64,000 bases of DNA from assembly GCA_024500155.1 (NCBI GenBank), contig CM044858.1, positions 5,270,001 to 5,334,000 of the forward strand. The letters are read 5' to 3'. Below are positions 1 through 12,100 of the stretch, one piece after another. Positions within the stretch are counted from its first letter, which is position 1; each line of letters starts with the position of its first letter. Below the pieces are notes generated by a model, which worked only from the letters and a program-made list of their open reading frames with translations, was not told the DNA's origin and searched no databases. Both the position numbers and the translations under genes were made by a program. The stretch is from Chenopodium formosanum. Its lineage: Eukaryota > Streptophyta > Magnoliopsida > Caryophyllales > Amaranthaceae.

Positions 1-1232
1 GCCAATTTATGATTTTGTTCCATCGGAAAATCTGCAGGCTTAGCTCCCAACAAACCAGTTTCAGAAATAATGTCTAATGCATATTTCCGTTGACACATAT
101 AAATTCCCTGCTTACTTCTCGCAACCTCAAGTCCTAGGAAGTATTTTAATACTCCCAAGTCCTTCATCTTAAAACAATCTCCTAAATATGCCTTAAATCT
201 TGATAAGGCTTCTTTATTGTTCCCTGCAACAATCAAGTCATCAACATATATCAACACATTCAACTACAATGTTCCTCTGGTGAATGTGAATAAAGAATAG
301 TCTGAGTAGGATTGCTTAAATCCATACTTCTTCAAAGCTGCAGTTAACTTTGCAAACCAACATCCGGGAGCCTGTTTCAAACCATACAATGATTTTTTCA
401 TCCTGCACACATAATCAGAATTATTTTTATTGAAACCTGGAGGAATTTTCATGTAAATTTCCTCCTCCAAGTCTCCATGTAAAAAGGCATTGTGCACATC
501 CATTTGATGTACTTCCCAATTCTTCACTGCTGCTACTGCTAAGAATGTTCGAACTGTAGTCATCTTCGCAACTGGCGCAAATGTCTCATTGTAGTCAAGA
601 CCTTCCACCTGATGATTGCCTAATATCACCAATCGTGCTTTCAATCTTAACAAGTTCCCATGCTCATCACGTTTCTCTGTATACACCCACTTACTTCCCA
701 AGGCTTTCTTCCCTGGTGGAAGTTTCTGAAGGACCCAAGTGCCTTGCTCTTCTAGAGCTCTTATCTCTGCAGCCATCGCATCTCGCCAACCTGCATGTTT
801 CATTGCCTCTTTGAAAGATCTAGGCTCATTCCCTGATGTTATAGCTGCAATATACTTTTTATGTTTCTCAGAAAAACGTGAGCAATCAACAAAATATGTG
901 AGAGGATAAGGAGTACCTGAGGAAGATGATATAGGAGTCGATGTACTTGAAGATGAACTGTATTTCCATATTGTGTGAGTGACAAAATCTCGATATTTAG
1001 GGTTTGGTATCTTCGGTCGTTTCCCTTTCCCCAAGTCCTCAACATTCCCCTCCACACGTTGCTGCAGAGGCTCGGCATCCCCTTCGACACCCTGCTGCTC
1101 ACCTCCTGGCTGCTGCCCCGCAAGCGCACACCCCCTGTCAGCGTCTGCTGGGATTGCTGCGTGCTGGACAGGGGATGTTTGGGGCTGTGCAGCATCTTCA
1201 ACACCACCTGGCTGCTGCTGGGCTACGGGTGG
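1..1232 (-). pseudogene. copia reverse transcriptase part, truncated by the window edge
   Basis: The frame resumes after the TAG at 1235-1233 and shows the copia RT blocks in order: WVYTEKRD, ARLVILGN, TFAPVAKMTTVR, QMDVHNAFLHGDL, KSLYGLKQAP. A third in-frame TAG lies at 266-264, just before the catalytic YVDD motif (248-237), and the frame then continues open to position 1 through DLGVLKYFLGLEV. RNase H lies beyond the left edge. All three stops in the element are TAG and no frameshift is needed, which suggests a fairly young copy inactivated by point mutations. Confidence 0.9.
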
Positions 1233-2324
1233 CTATTGGTGTTGCACCCCGGGCTCCTCATATGCAACACCCCACCCCTCATCATCACTAAACACTTCAT
1301 CTACCACCCCCAACCGAGGCTGCTCATGTACCCCCGTATTTGCCTTCACCGAGTCTTTAATAAATGAGAAAGTACTCTCAAAAAATCGCACATCACGGGA
1401 CACAAATAACTCCCCGATCTCTAAGTCAAGAACTCTCCAACCCTTTTTCCCAAATTGATATCCCAAAAAAACACACCTCCTACTACGACTAGCAAATTTA
1501 TCCCCCTTGCACCTTTGATTGTGAGCATAGCACAAACAACCAAAAACTCTAATATACTCATAGGACGGTGGTTTATTGAATAATATTTCAAAAGGAGTTT
1601 TGTTGTCAAGTAAAGGAGTTGGAGTTCTATTAATTAAATGACATGCTCCTAAAACACACTCACCCCAAAATTTCAATGGCAAATTCCCTTGAAATCTCAA
1701 AGCCCGGGCTACATTTAAAATATGTTGATGTTTTCTCTCTACTCTCCCATTTTGTTGAGGGGTTCCCACACACGATGTTTCAAAAATCATGCCATTAGAA
1801 TGAAAATAATCCTTCAAATTATTAAATTCTGTGCCATTGTCACTCCGAACAATTTTAATAACATGATTAAATTGTCTTTTCACCATAGCAACAAAATTCA
1901 AAAACATTAATTCAACCTCTGTTTTATTTTTCAATAAATAAATCCACACTCCTCTAGAAAAATCATCAACTATTGTTAAAAAGTAATGGGCACCACATGA
2001 AGAGGGGGTTTTATACGAACCCCATAGATCTATATGCACAAGTTCAAATATACGACTTGCTTTATTCTCACTAATTGGAAAACTACATCTAGATTGTTTT
2101 GCACGAGGACAAACATCACAAACTTTATTATTTTTCCTAAATGAACTACTCACATTCGGAATCATTCGCAACACCGACTCTGAGGGATGTCCCATCCGTT
2201 GATGCCATAGGTCAAACGAAGAATCTCCTTCCACTGCTAGAACCTTCACTTGAGGAACACCACGGAATATATACAGTCCATCCTCGCGTTCACCCACACC
2301 AATCACCTTCCTCGTCCGCGGGTC
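1233..2324 (-). pseudogene. copia integrase part of the polyprotein
   Basis: This continues the gag-protease frame after the TAG at 2327-2325. It carries the GAG-pre-integrase zinc-binding region (H-x3-H around WHQRMGH, then CDVC) and the integrase core with the D-D-E residues: D in HIDLWG, D in RSDNGTEF and E in NGRVERKH. The downstream FLGY and RDVRF blocks typical of copia follow. It ends at a second in-frame TAG at 1235-1233, inside a Gln/Pro-rich linker, after which the same frame runs on to RT. Confidence 0.9.
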
Positions 2325-3722
2325 CTATATAACACATATTTTGTTAGTAAATTGCATCATACACTTGGATTCATCATTTAATTGAGTCACAGAAATTAAA
2401 TTGCACGTTAATTGAGGAACATAAAGCACATTCTCGAGTTTTAAACCACCCGGCAATATCACTGTCCCTAATACATCCGCAGCTGCCGACTTTCCGTCTG
2501 GCAAACCTACGGGACAATTTTGTATTTTCTTCACGTTCTCAAGCAATGTCAAATCACATGTAACATGATTTGAGGCACCTGTATCCACAATCCAAGGTAT
2601 ATTATTTATCTTACCATGCAACTGCTTATTTTTCAAGATGTCCAAAATTTGTTGGACTTGAGTGGCACTCACGCCAACCAAATTAGTTGCTGCATCGTCA
2701 GTCGAGGAAGCTTGTGATTGTTGCTGTGAGGAGCCGCCTACCTTGTTTGCTCGTACAGGCTGCTGCTGGGACGAGGGTGCTGCCGAGTTGCTGCCATGAG
2801 TGCGAGCTCCTCCACGGCCAGCCCCTCGTCCTCCTCCACCGCGGCCCCTGCCTCTTCCGCCACGACCACGTTCCCCCCACCACTCGGGGTAACCAATGAG
2901 CTGAAAACACTCACTCACGTCATGGCCTACACGATTACAATGGGTGCAAAACTTGTCACTATTATCCTCATATTTCGGTTTTGCCTTTGAATCCACCTTA
3001 AATGCTACTGCATTCTCCACCTTCGTACTACCGTCCCGCAATCTCTCGGCCATTGCTATATTTTGGTAAGCAATGTCCACACTTGGCAATGGTAGTTGCG
3101 CAAGAAGTTGAGCTCGAATTGCTGCATAGTGAGCATCCAAGCCAATTAAAAAATAATGCAGGTAGTCTTCTTCTCGAATACTTTCTACTTGTGTAATAAT
3201 ATTACACTCGCACTTCCCACAACCGCACTTAGGAACCCGAACATAATTCAAGAGCTCTTTCCATATCTTTGATAATCTGCCAAAGTAATCCGCCACGGAC
3301 TCCGTAGAAGCTTGTTGGCATGCTCCCAAAGCAGTCTTCAATTGACATACTCGTGTGCCACTGACCACACAAAATCTGTTTTTAAGATTAAGCCATAAGA
3401 TACTAGCATCATCATAATCACCAATGGTCGATCGAACCTTGGGGTCAAGCGTATTTGTGATCCATGAAACTAACATGGATTGTACAGCAATCCAATCTTC
3501 TAACTTCTTTTCATCCGTCGGCATCTTGATTGATCCATCTACGAAGCCAAATTTTCGTTTGGCCATTAATGAGCGTCGAATAGCTTGAGCCCATTCATCA
3601 TAATTCTCACCACGCAATTGTATAGGCGTGATTATACTTCCCGGAGCATCACTAGAACCGAGATAATACGTCAAGTCTACAGGGGTTTTGTCACCCATCT
3701 CCAACCAATTTATGATCTTCAT
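2325..3722 (-). pseudogene. copia gag-protease part of the polyprotein, ends at a TAG
   Basis: A 465-residue reading frame starting about 87 bases after the primer binding site. The first ~230 residues resemble the plant copia gag (UBN2-type) domain. A CCHC zinc knuckle (C-x2-C-x4-H-x4-C, starting FCTHC) lies near residue 257, followed by a Gly/Arg-rich stretch. The protease active site appears as IVDTGASNH near residue 381. The frame stops at TAG 2327-2325, and the very same frame continues into the integrase. The protein would form the particle and cleave the polyprotein. The stop most likely arose from CAG, so the copy is probably non-autonomous unless the amber codon is read through. Confidence 0.9.
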
Positions 3723-3790
3723 TTTTCTTGATTTGTGTTTGTTTTGTGTATTTTCAGGTTAATTTTCACGGCAAAAAAAATTTGATTCTT

Positions 3791-3809
3791 GCCCTGGCTC
3801 ATGATACCA
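3791..3809 (-). other. Primer binding site for initiator tRNA-Met
   Basis: The first bases after the LTR on the minus strand read TGGTATCATGAGCCAGG. This matches the complement of the 3' end of plant initiator tRNA-Met (TGGTATCAGAGCCAGG) with one extra T. Ty1/copia elements usually prime reverse transcription from this tRNA. Confidence 0.85.
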
Positions 3810-4013
3810 TGTCAAGATAAACTCAAAGTCTCATCCTTCTCATTCATCATCAATCAAATATTTATACACATAACTTAGAAACCTAATCAACGTAGGAATC
3901 TAATTCTATCTATCCTAGGAAATATTTAGTAAATCTTATCCTACGTAAAGATAACATAATATCAATACAAATATATCAAATATATTCCTAAGATATTCTT
4001 CCTTATCTTGACA
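3810..4013 (-). repeat. 5' LTR of the copia element (204 bp)
   Basis: The LTR begins TGTCAAGATAA and ends TTATCTTGACA, so its ends form a perfect 11-bp inverted repeat with the canonical TG...CA termini. It is followed directly on the minus strand by a primer binding site. A TATA-box-like TATAAATA lies on the minus strand at about 3866-3859, suitable for driving the element's RNA. The second LTR is outside the window, so the age of the insertion cannot be estimated here. Confidence 0.9.
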
Positions 4014-4351
4014 TACTCAATCCTTTACAAACATTTTTTTTAAAAAAAGATAAATAGGAATAGGAGGTGGAGTAATTTGTACAAACTGAGTATATTGTTA
4101 CATTTTTATTATCTTTTTGTTAATCCTATCTAATCGAAATTTAGATCAACTTTGCCTGGATTAGTGACCTGGACAAATTTGGAGGATAGAGAGAAGTAAG
4201 GAAATCCCCTTCTTCAAAATTGTCTTTAATGGGAGATTGAACCTCAAACCTGATTGAAAGGTACTATCCTTTTCATTCACTACTTAGCTAAAAATTATAC
4301 TTTCTTTTTTTAAAAAAAATTTTAAGTTAACACATTTTGACTTTGATATTA
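4014..4351. other. AT-rich spacer, nothing recognised
   Basis: Non-coding AT-rich sequence between the copia LTR and the Helitron-like element. No open frame or RNA gene was recognised. Confidence 0.6.
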
Positions 4352-5187
4352 TCAATTACATAATACTAAAGGCGAATCTGACATGACACTTGTCATGTTC
4401 TGATTAAAAAATTTCCCGCCACTTTTTTCTTTCCCTTTTTATTTTTTCTTTTTGTACAAAATCTTCATTAATATCAATTTATATAACCTATAATATTTAA
4501 CCTTCAATTTGGCAATTATATTCGAAATGTATTCTATATGCATATTTTTTATAATTTTTATAATAGGTATTTTTCTATAATAAACAAACATATAAGGTAA
4601 TATATTAAATTAGAATAATGTACTAATCCCGTACTTCGTATCATTCTACAATGTATTTTTTTCCTTGAAAGTTTTTTTTTGCTCCAACCAGGATTAGACA
4701 CTTTAGCTTTTACTATAAATTTTTTGATTTATTTATAGTTATAACACTACAATTCAATAACTATAAACATAAATATAAAACAAAAATTAAAAAACCTTGA
4801 TTATTAATTGTCGTAAAAGTTAAGTCAATTAAATTTGTATAAAACATTTTTCCGGTTATAGTTGCTATAAAATATTGTGCCGGTCAAAACATGCCAGCAA
4901 AATAGGGAAATACGGGGTATATAATTACATTGCACGGGTTATTATTAACATAAATTTTATTCTCATATAAACAGTATAACCATTAAATTTGAGTGTTTTT
5001 TTTAATGTTTATTAATCAATAACTTTTGATAACAATAAAATATTAATTCAAGTTATTTTTTTTTTGAAAAGAAATTCAAGTATTTGTTTTAATTTTTTTT
5101 TATATATAAATATATTTATGTTATATTAACATTGTAATTCATAATTTGATTAAGTAAAACCGTGCATTGCACGGGACCTTAAACTAG
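4352..5187 (+). mobile_element. Probable non-autonomous Helitron (836 bp)
   Basis: The right end has the Helitron 3' signature: a GC-rich hairpin CCGTGC-ATT-GCACGG at 5160-5174, a short spacer, then CTAG at 5184-5187 followed by T. The left end fits the 5' rule, with TC at 4352 directly after an A, so the insertion would be between A and T. A palindrome GACATGACACTTGTCATGTT lies about 27 bases inside the left end. The interior is AT-rich and non-coding. It contains a partial copy of the hairpin (CATTGCACGGG near 4929). The 3' end is well supported; the exact 5' end is an inference. Confidence 0.6.
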
Positions 5188-5539
5188 TTCTTCAATATTG
5201 ACAAACTCTATTTTAACTAACATTTGTGAGTTATAACGATGGGAGACCTTGTTAAATTTGTCTCAGTGTAAAATTTTAAAATATTATTTCATAGCTTTTT
5301 CTATAATTCACTTATTGATAATTAGAGATATTTTTTATTAAAATTGATGGATTGGTAATTATAATACGAAAATTGTGTCAATTACTGTATAAAAGAACGA
5401 GAAAGTACTAGGTATTATTTATTTACTTTTTTGAAGAAATATTACTCCATAGTCCGTAAGACATAGGGAGTACTTATATTTTTGCACTAGTACAGCAGTA
5501 CTAGTAAAATAATTTTAAAAAATAAATTATTGTTTGAAT

Positions 5540-5589
5540 ATTGTAGGGCTGTATTAATTCAAAAAAAAAAAAAAAAAAATTGTAGGGCT
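5540..5589 (+). repeat. Poly(A) tract flanked by an 11-bp direct repeat
   Basis: ATTGTAGGGCT occurs at 5540-5550 and again at 5579-5589. Between them are ten bases and a run of 19 A (5561-5579). This is the arrangement left by target-primed insertion of an extremely 5'-truncated polyadenylated RNA, although a duplication with A-slippage is also possible. Confidence 0.5.
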
Positions 5590-6648
5590 AAGGGCTGTAT
5601 GAAGATGAGGCCCATTAAAATAAAGCATCTACCAAGTGACTTGAGCCATCTCTGCAAACATGGCTCCAGTTGGGCTCGAGAAGATCTAGCATTGTCCCCC
5701 AACTTGTCGTATTTGGTGACGTATTTTAACTTGTTCCCAAAAATTGTCATTTCTTCTGCGATTTTCTTGTTATACCAATCACTAATCGGCCTTTCTACAT
5801 CACCAAAACATGCCTTCAAGTCCTTTCACTGTCTTTTAAATTATTATTTATTGGACCTAAATATCAAATCTGAATACGAATTCTTCAACTTTTTACAGCA
5901 TATATACAACTTTCTTACATGGAATATATTTCTACGGAGTATAGTACCTGAATAAGATTTGGGTTCGCATATTAACTCTGTTAACACAAGTCATTAACAC
6001 AGTAGCGCGAATCGCGGTAAGTAAGCAACAGGTTTGGCATGTTGCTGTGAATCAAGAGAGATGGAAGAAATTTGGTGTTGCAGGATAGAAATGCATGCTC
6101 TTCAAATTCAAATAATGTTGTATTGGTAATGTGAAAGTAGATGTACATTACATATACTCCAGTGTTGATGTTGCAGATACTGTCACTGACTGACTGATAG
6201 GTCATTCATTGGTAGCCAGGATGACCAACTGATGTATTGATAAAAAGAAGAGGATAAGAGTATTTTAATCAAGTGAAGAAGATTTTATACAGTTTGATTG
6301 CGTCATAAAGGCAAGGGTGATGCAGAGTTTGATGAATCAAATCTAGGCCTGCTATATTTTGGGAGGGAGAAACTGATACTGTCATATCATTCTGAAACTG
6401 AAAAGTGAGATAGATGGTATAAAGAAAGTGGAGAAATGGTTGTAAACTGGAAAAAGACCAAACAGCAGAGAGCGTAGCGAAGAAAGCATTCAACAAAAAA
6501 TAGAATAAGATATCTCAAATACCATGGATAGCATGCCCATCCCTTTTTCACTCATGTCACCTGACTGTCTAACAGAGTATCGCACAAAATCTACTACTGT
6601 ACGAGTATAAAAGCTACCTTTGGTCTTCTTTCATACCACATAACATTT

Positions 6649-6738
6649 GGCACACCCTATGTTGATTTTGGCACACCCCTATGTGAGAAAAGCATAGAAA
6701 ACCGTGCTCTCACATAGGGGTGTGCCAAAATCATTTCC
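6649..6738. mobile_element. 90-bp MITE-like hairpin with 10-bp target duplication
   Basis: CATAACATTT is present at 6639-6648 and at 6739-6748, exactly flanking a 90-bp insert. Within it, 6664-6688 and 6708-6732 are perfect 25-bp inverted repeats with a 19-base loop. An extra partial copy of the arm (TTTGGCACACCCTATGT) lies at 6647-6663. The 9-11-bp duplication size is typical of Mutator-like elements, so a very small MULE-derived MITE is the best reading. Confidence 0.6.
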
Positions 6739-7536
6739 CATAACATTTTTATTGCTACTATTACTATACCACATATTTCACTATTAATAAAAGTGAGTAA
6801 TATTTTGAAAATGGACAATGATACAAACAATCTAGAGCTTTGAAAGCCTTAATGATTATAAGTTTTTGCAATAGGTTTCCGACAACCAACACCAACACCA
6901 ACACCAACAATTGTGTTAATTGGCACTTGTGACAGTTTATCCTAATCTCAAGCTTACAAACCAAATTAAGCTTTAAAAAAATAAGCTGCTTAGCACTTAG
7001 GTGGTCTAAATTTTACTTTATCACCTGTTTGTTTAACTCTTGACAGAAACGGTTGAGATTGTTTGTCATAATTACAAATGAAAACAGTAAATAGTGGTCA
7101 CAAAAAGTTTGGAATCCAGATATCCCATTACCTTCTGTAAAAAATTTCATATGCTTAACATTAAGTGCTCACTTTAGCTTTGCCAATGAGATACAAATAA
7201 AACACTTTGCCACAAATATCATGTTTGGACATGCCTATGATACTAGTTTCTCTGTATATCACGAGCGATTTCTACACACTTGCTTAAAAGCTCAGAATAA
7301 GCATGGGATCAGGAGCCTATATGCCATGGCAAAAAGAATAGAAAAATAGAGATTCTTTTATGATTTACCTATCATCTAGTATACTTTACAATATGTAATT
7401 CCCATATATTAACGACTCATTCTATCAATGCACCACTAGCCTACCCATGATGGTAAAAGAATTCTAGACACAGGAAAAATGTATGTTTTTTGGGGCCTTT
7501 TGGGCTGACCAAATAGGTGACTTCAGATGCGTGTAA

Positions 7537-9141
7537 TCAGTCCAATAACTCAGGAGAAATTTGGCCAAAGATATCAGGACATGATTCCCAGTTGCCCTGT
7601 TCCCTGGCCTCCCAATACCCTCCGACCAATTGATATGTGTCGGTTTCTTTATCCTTGGCGAACCACCGTGGCTTCCAGCCCCTTTCTTGCATTTTTCGAG
7701 CCTGGAATGGCAAGCACAAACAGTTTTTTACTACATCTTTCAGATCTCTAACCTTGAAAGATTTGTCCCCTCAAAGAAAGAAAACTAAGGAAAAGCATAG
7801 GGAGCCAAATTCAATAATTAAACATTGCTATCACAAATTTAATTACCTGCCGCTGCCTTTGCTCTAGCCGCAACTTCTCTGCATTTGCCTTCTCATACTC
7901 CCCGTTTTCCAGGTACCTCTGGTCGGGCCTTAGCCTAGAATCAGTAGGGGGCAGCTTCTCCTATAAAACAGAAACAAAAAATAAATAATCCAAATCCACA
8001 AATAAGCACAAATGACCCTCTGAAGATATATTCCCAACTTCATTAGCTCTCAATCTGTCCCAAAGTGAGTCATTCAAGGACTTTGCTTTGCAGTATCCAT
8101 GCATAACAATTGCTCAGGAGGTCTTGTTTAACTAGCCTAAGGCGCAGCTCTTAAAAATGAATCAATCTGCAAGCTCTAATTCAATTAGAACAATGAAACT
8201 AACCAGGGTTGATCATTCCAACAAATGAGATAGTCCAGGGTTGGCCTAACTCTTTATGGGTGGGCTCAAAACATTTATATGGAGTACCAATCAAGAGTAA
8301 TTTAAGGTAGAATCAGGAACTGTAGCAACTGGAATTTGAGCAAGAATAAAAGGGACATTGGATCTCAGTAGTTACCTTTAATCCAGGAGTAAGCTCATTC
8401 AATGTCATTGCAAAGCGAGTTAGATTATATCTGGTAGGGTATCTGGGAGGCTTGCTTCGCCTCCACAATAACCGGGCTTCTGAGACAGCATCTCCCTTTC
8501 CTTTACCTAAGCAGTCACCATTTACATAATGCATGCTTTCATCCCACTTCCCAAACAATGTAGCAACTGTTTTCCCATTTCTGTCTTGCACTATACCTTG
8601 TACCTGGAAAGCAATCAGATATTTAGCAAGCAGGTAAAAATTTCTTGATGTGTTAAGCATCAACATAAACCTACTCCTCTTGTATTATAGCAACAAGGCA
8701 AGGTCAACTGTCAAATTTAAGATCACCAACTTCAAATAATACACAAGTTTACTAGAAATCCAACTCGAGAACAAGAAGGCTGTACAATTTTAATCCAGGG
8801 TATAAATAATTCTGCAGAGTCCAGACATTAACTTTTACACTACCAAGTACTTGCTAGAATCTTAAACATGAGAGCAAGGTATCCAATGGCAACAGAAACA
8901 AATTCATTAGAGATGAAATAGAAGGAAAAACTAATGTTATGTAGTTCTGCATTGGTTTTCCACATTTTCTAGACCTTTTTCAGGGCAGCGGAGGGTGATG
9001 AGCCTGAAGCTTAGGTGTTTTCTACATCAAATCTACCTGATTTGAAAACAAACGGAAAAGATCTTTTAAATCCATTTAAGTGATTTAATAAATTAGTAAT
9101 GTTACCCATCATAGGTCAACCAACTCCTCACAAGCTCCCCC

Positions 9142-9172
<31 letters not shown>

Positions 9173-12100
9173 GATGGAACAAGGCAGGAAATGCAAAAAG
9201 AAAAAGGCCCTGATCCTCTGGAAAACAAAAGGTAGACAGTGACAAAAACAGACAAGATGTTAATTTAATGTTGGTGAAGAGTGAAAATCATCAAGGTTTG
9301 GTTTGGGGAGGAAGAGGGACAGTACCTGTCGAGGAGTTCGGTCAATAATAGACTGCTCCTTGAACTTCAGCTTGCAGGAATACTCCCGATTTCCCTGTAT
9401 ACGCATCGTACCATAGTGTTCGCAATATAGCTTTCCTAATATAAGATTGTATATGGATGTGGTTACCTACAAAAAAAAAAAAAAGAAAAAAAAAATTTCT
9501 TTGTAATTCAGAAATTGAGCATAAGAGAACACTTCATATTAGCCAATAGTTGTTTATATAGCTCACCTTACTCCATTGAAATACTTCTCCATCATCAAAC
9601 TCTAATGTCAGAATTCCAACAGGATCAAGTTGTATAGAGCGGCCCCAAAATTTACTTTTCAAATTGCTGTCCCCCCATAATCTCCATCCAGTTCCATCAC
9701 AATGACAGGCAACAATCATAGGATGATGACTTACCTAGCACAAAATAACAAACCTAACGATTCAGTTTCCTTGTTCCAAAATAATAACCCGCTATTTTAT
9801 TTCTAGAACTTCAAGGTCTCAATTCCAAATCATCATAAGAAACTTACCAAATGACATGAAAAGCATTATCAATAACAAAATAGAATTGTAAAATAGAAAT
9901 CACTGATAATATGGCACTTTCAGGTGAGAGATAGAAACCTTTTCTGAGAAAAAACGGAGTCCTTTATCAGGAAAATCAGCTTCATAAGTTTCTCCCAACA
10001 ATGGATTAAATGGCTTGCAGATTCGTCCCTCAGTAGAGGCATATCCAGAAACAGCAAACGCAGCTACATTGAGGATTCTCATAAGGCTATTTCCCTGAAG
10101 ATAATCATATCAACAACACAATCAAGAATAAGAATGTAAATCAGTTCACAGATAGATTATGCGATAAGCACAAAAAACCAATCCTAACAAAGGTTTGAGC
10201 CATATGAAACAATTGTTAAGCCTTTCTAATTTCTATACAGCACATGGAGAAGACACAATTTCAGTTTTCAACTTCCCAACAACAACAGGCCAGGTGGGGA
10301 GTACGCTAACCTAAATTCACATATCTGAAAAATGACTGGAAAAGGAAAATGAGAAAGCAACCTCTATGGGATCGAATTGAACAAGATTTTCATAAAAGAA
10401 ATTAAATACATCATAAAATCTCATCTCTGTCCAATTAATGCAGATTGAAGAAATTTGACAAAAGCTGCAATATTTTTGTTTGAAATAGGCACACAATATC
10501 AAGCAGAAAGACAAGGCAGATTCACCAATTGTGGAATTCTGGCAATACGAATAGCATATTTAAAAGGCAATGAAGAAATCAAGATGAGACAAAACGACAT
10601 GACATGATCTTGAATATTACCTGCTTTCCCCATGCGTTTGCCCTGTCAAGAAGATACGAATACTCCAATTCTTCAAAGCATTTTTGAAGAGAAGAGATTG
10701 GTTCATTAAAATAAACAGGAAGACAAACTTTTGTAAGATCTTTTCCAATATTATCTTTTATCATAGACCAAAGACTAACTCCTTTCTCTTTCTCCTTAGG
10801 ATCAGGCAATTTCTTACGCCGTTTGACATAAGGAAAGTTAGCTACTGCATCTTTGATAGAAGGATCAACATCCTCCTCAGATTCAGCAGCATGAAAATCA
10901 TCATCATCCGAAGAAAAAGATGATATCCTCAAATCAGATGCACTGCTTTTGAAAGAACTTGATGATAAGAAGTCCCTAGTGTCAAAAAAGGCGTTTTCAT
11001 CTTCATCTGTGTCTTCCTCTGCAGCATCAGCCCTATCATTATCATCATCAGAATCACTTGGAGTTGCTTCTGCAGGATGGACAGACACGTAATGTGAAAA
11101 TAAAATAAGTCAGCAACAACTTTTTCCATTCAGCCATAGCAAGAAGATAGGGCATTATTCAGCATATAAATTTGGAAAGTACAACCCATCCTCGATTGTG
11201 CGCACTAAACAAAGTTAATAAAAAAAGAAAGCTATAATTTAAGGATGAAAATCACATGATCTGAAAGTGCATCGGACTGTACAGAAAAACACAAGCTAGT
11301 CTTTGTTACTCAAATTCTAGAAAATTATTGCAAATTTACATGCCATCAGTTACAAGAATTTTAGTTAGCATTGCTGACCTTTCAGTTTGAAACAAGAGCA
11401 ATATATAGTAGCCAAAATTCCAAAATATAGAAATACAATCAAATGATTCAGATCAATACTCAGACAAATTATTAAATAATCAGGAACTAGGCTCAATGTC
11501 AGAGCCACAGTGCACAATCCCAAACATGAAATGCAAAGCTATATCATATCAACATGAAATGGTTGGTAAAGCTGAGATCAAGCCCAACTCTTCCTGATTC
11601 TTCCAGTACTAAAGAAGGCATTTTGGAGACTTACAAAGATAGAAAAACCAACCAGAACAACTAAACAATGTCAAAACATAAAAAAATTACCACTAGATTT
11701 ATCTTGTTTTGTTCTGGAGGTCGCCCCTTGCTCTTTTGACTGCTTCTGACTCTCGTCAACAACTGTGTTCTCCAAGTCCACCTTTTCGGTCTACAACAAG
11801 GCCAAATAAAACAGAAAGAATTCTCTTAGAGGTCAGAATTACCATTTCAGCAATTTATTAAGCAAGTATTGTGTATAACTAATTAATCTAGAAACAAGAA
11901 TAACTTGCAGTATCTTCTAATTAGAATGCAGAACAGCAACTCAAATCTTCATAGTTCAGTGGTTTTGAATTGCTAATGGAGTTGATCTATTCCCTTGCAA
12001 TACATAATAGGTTATACATTGAAAAAGTTGCAAATTTGCTATAGTCGAGACAAAAGCCTTAGAAACCTTATCATCCATGAAACAGAATAGCAGACTTTAG

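Larger units (their letters stand above)
1..4013 (-). mobile_element. Ty1/copia LTR retrotransposon, 3' part cut off by window edge
   Basis: On the minus strand the order is LTR, primer binding site, gag with zinc knuckle, aspartic protease, integrase, reverse transcriptase. This order, with integrase before RT, defines Ty1/copia. The 5' LTR is at 3810-4013 and the RT runs off the left edge, so the RNase H end and the 3' LTR are not in the window and the target duplication cannot be checked. The coding part is one continuous frame interrupted by three TAG codons (2325-2327, 1233-1235, 264-266), with no frameshift seen. The short LTR fits small-LTR copia lineages, but I did not assign a lineage. 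Confidence 0.95.
5188..7536. other. Spacer downstream of the ORP gene
   Basis: AT-rich sequence 3' of the minus-strand ORP gene; the part nearest 7536 probably holds its 3' UTR. It contains a poly(A) micro-insertion (5540-5589), a 90-bp hairpin element (6649-6738) and a short CAACAC repeat near 6890. Open frames here are short and without family resemblance. I see no further gene. Confidence 0.6.

Noticed and set aside
975..1458. Overlapping plus-strand open frames of 95-159 codons
   Set aside because: They are antisense to the copia integrase-RT linker and integrase, have biased Cys/Pro/Ser/His composition and match no family.
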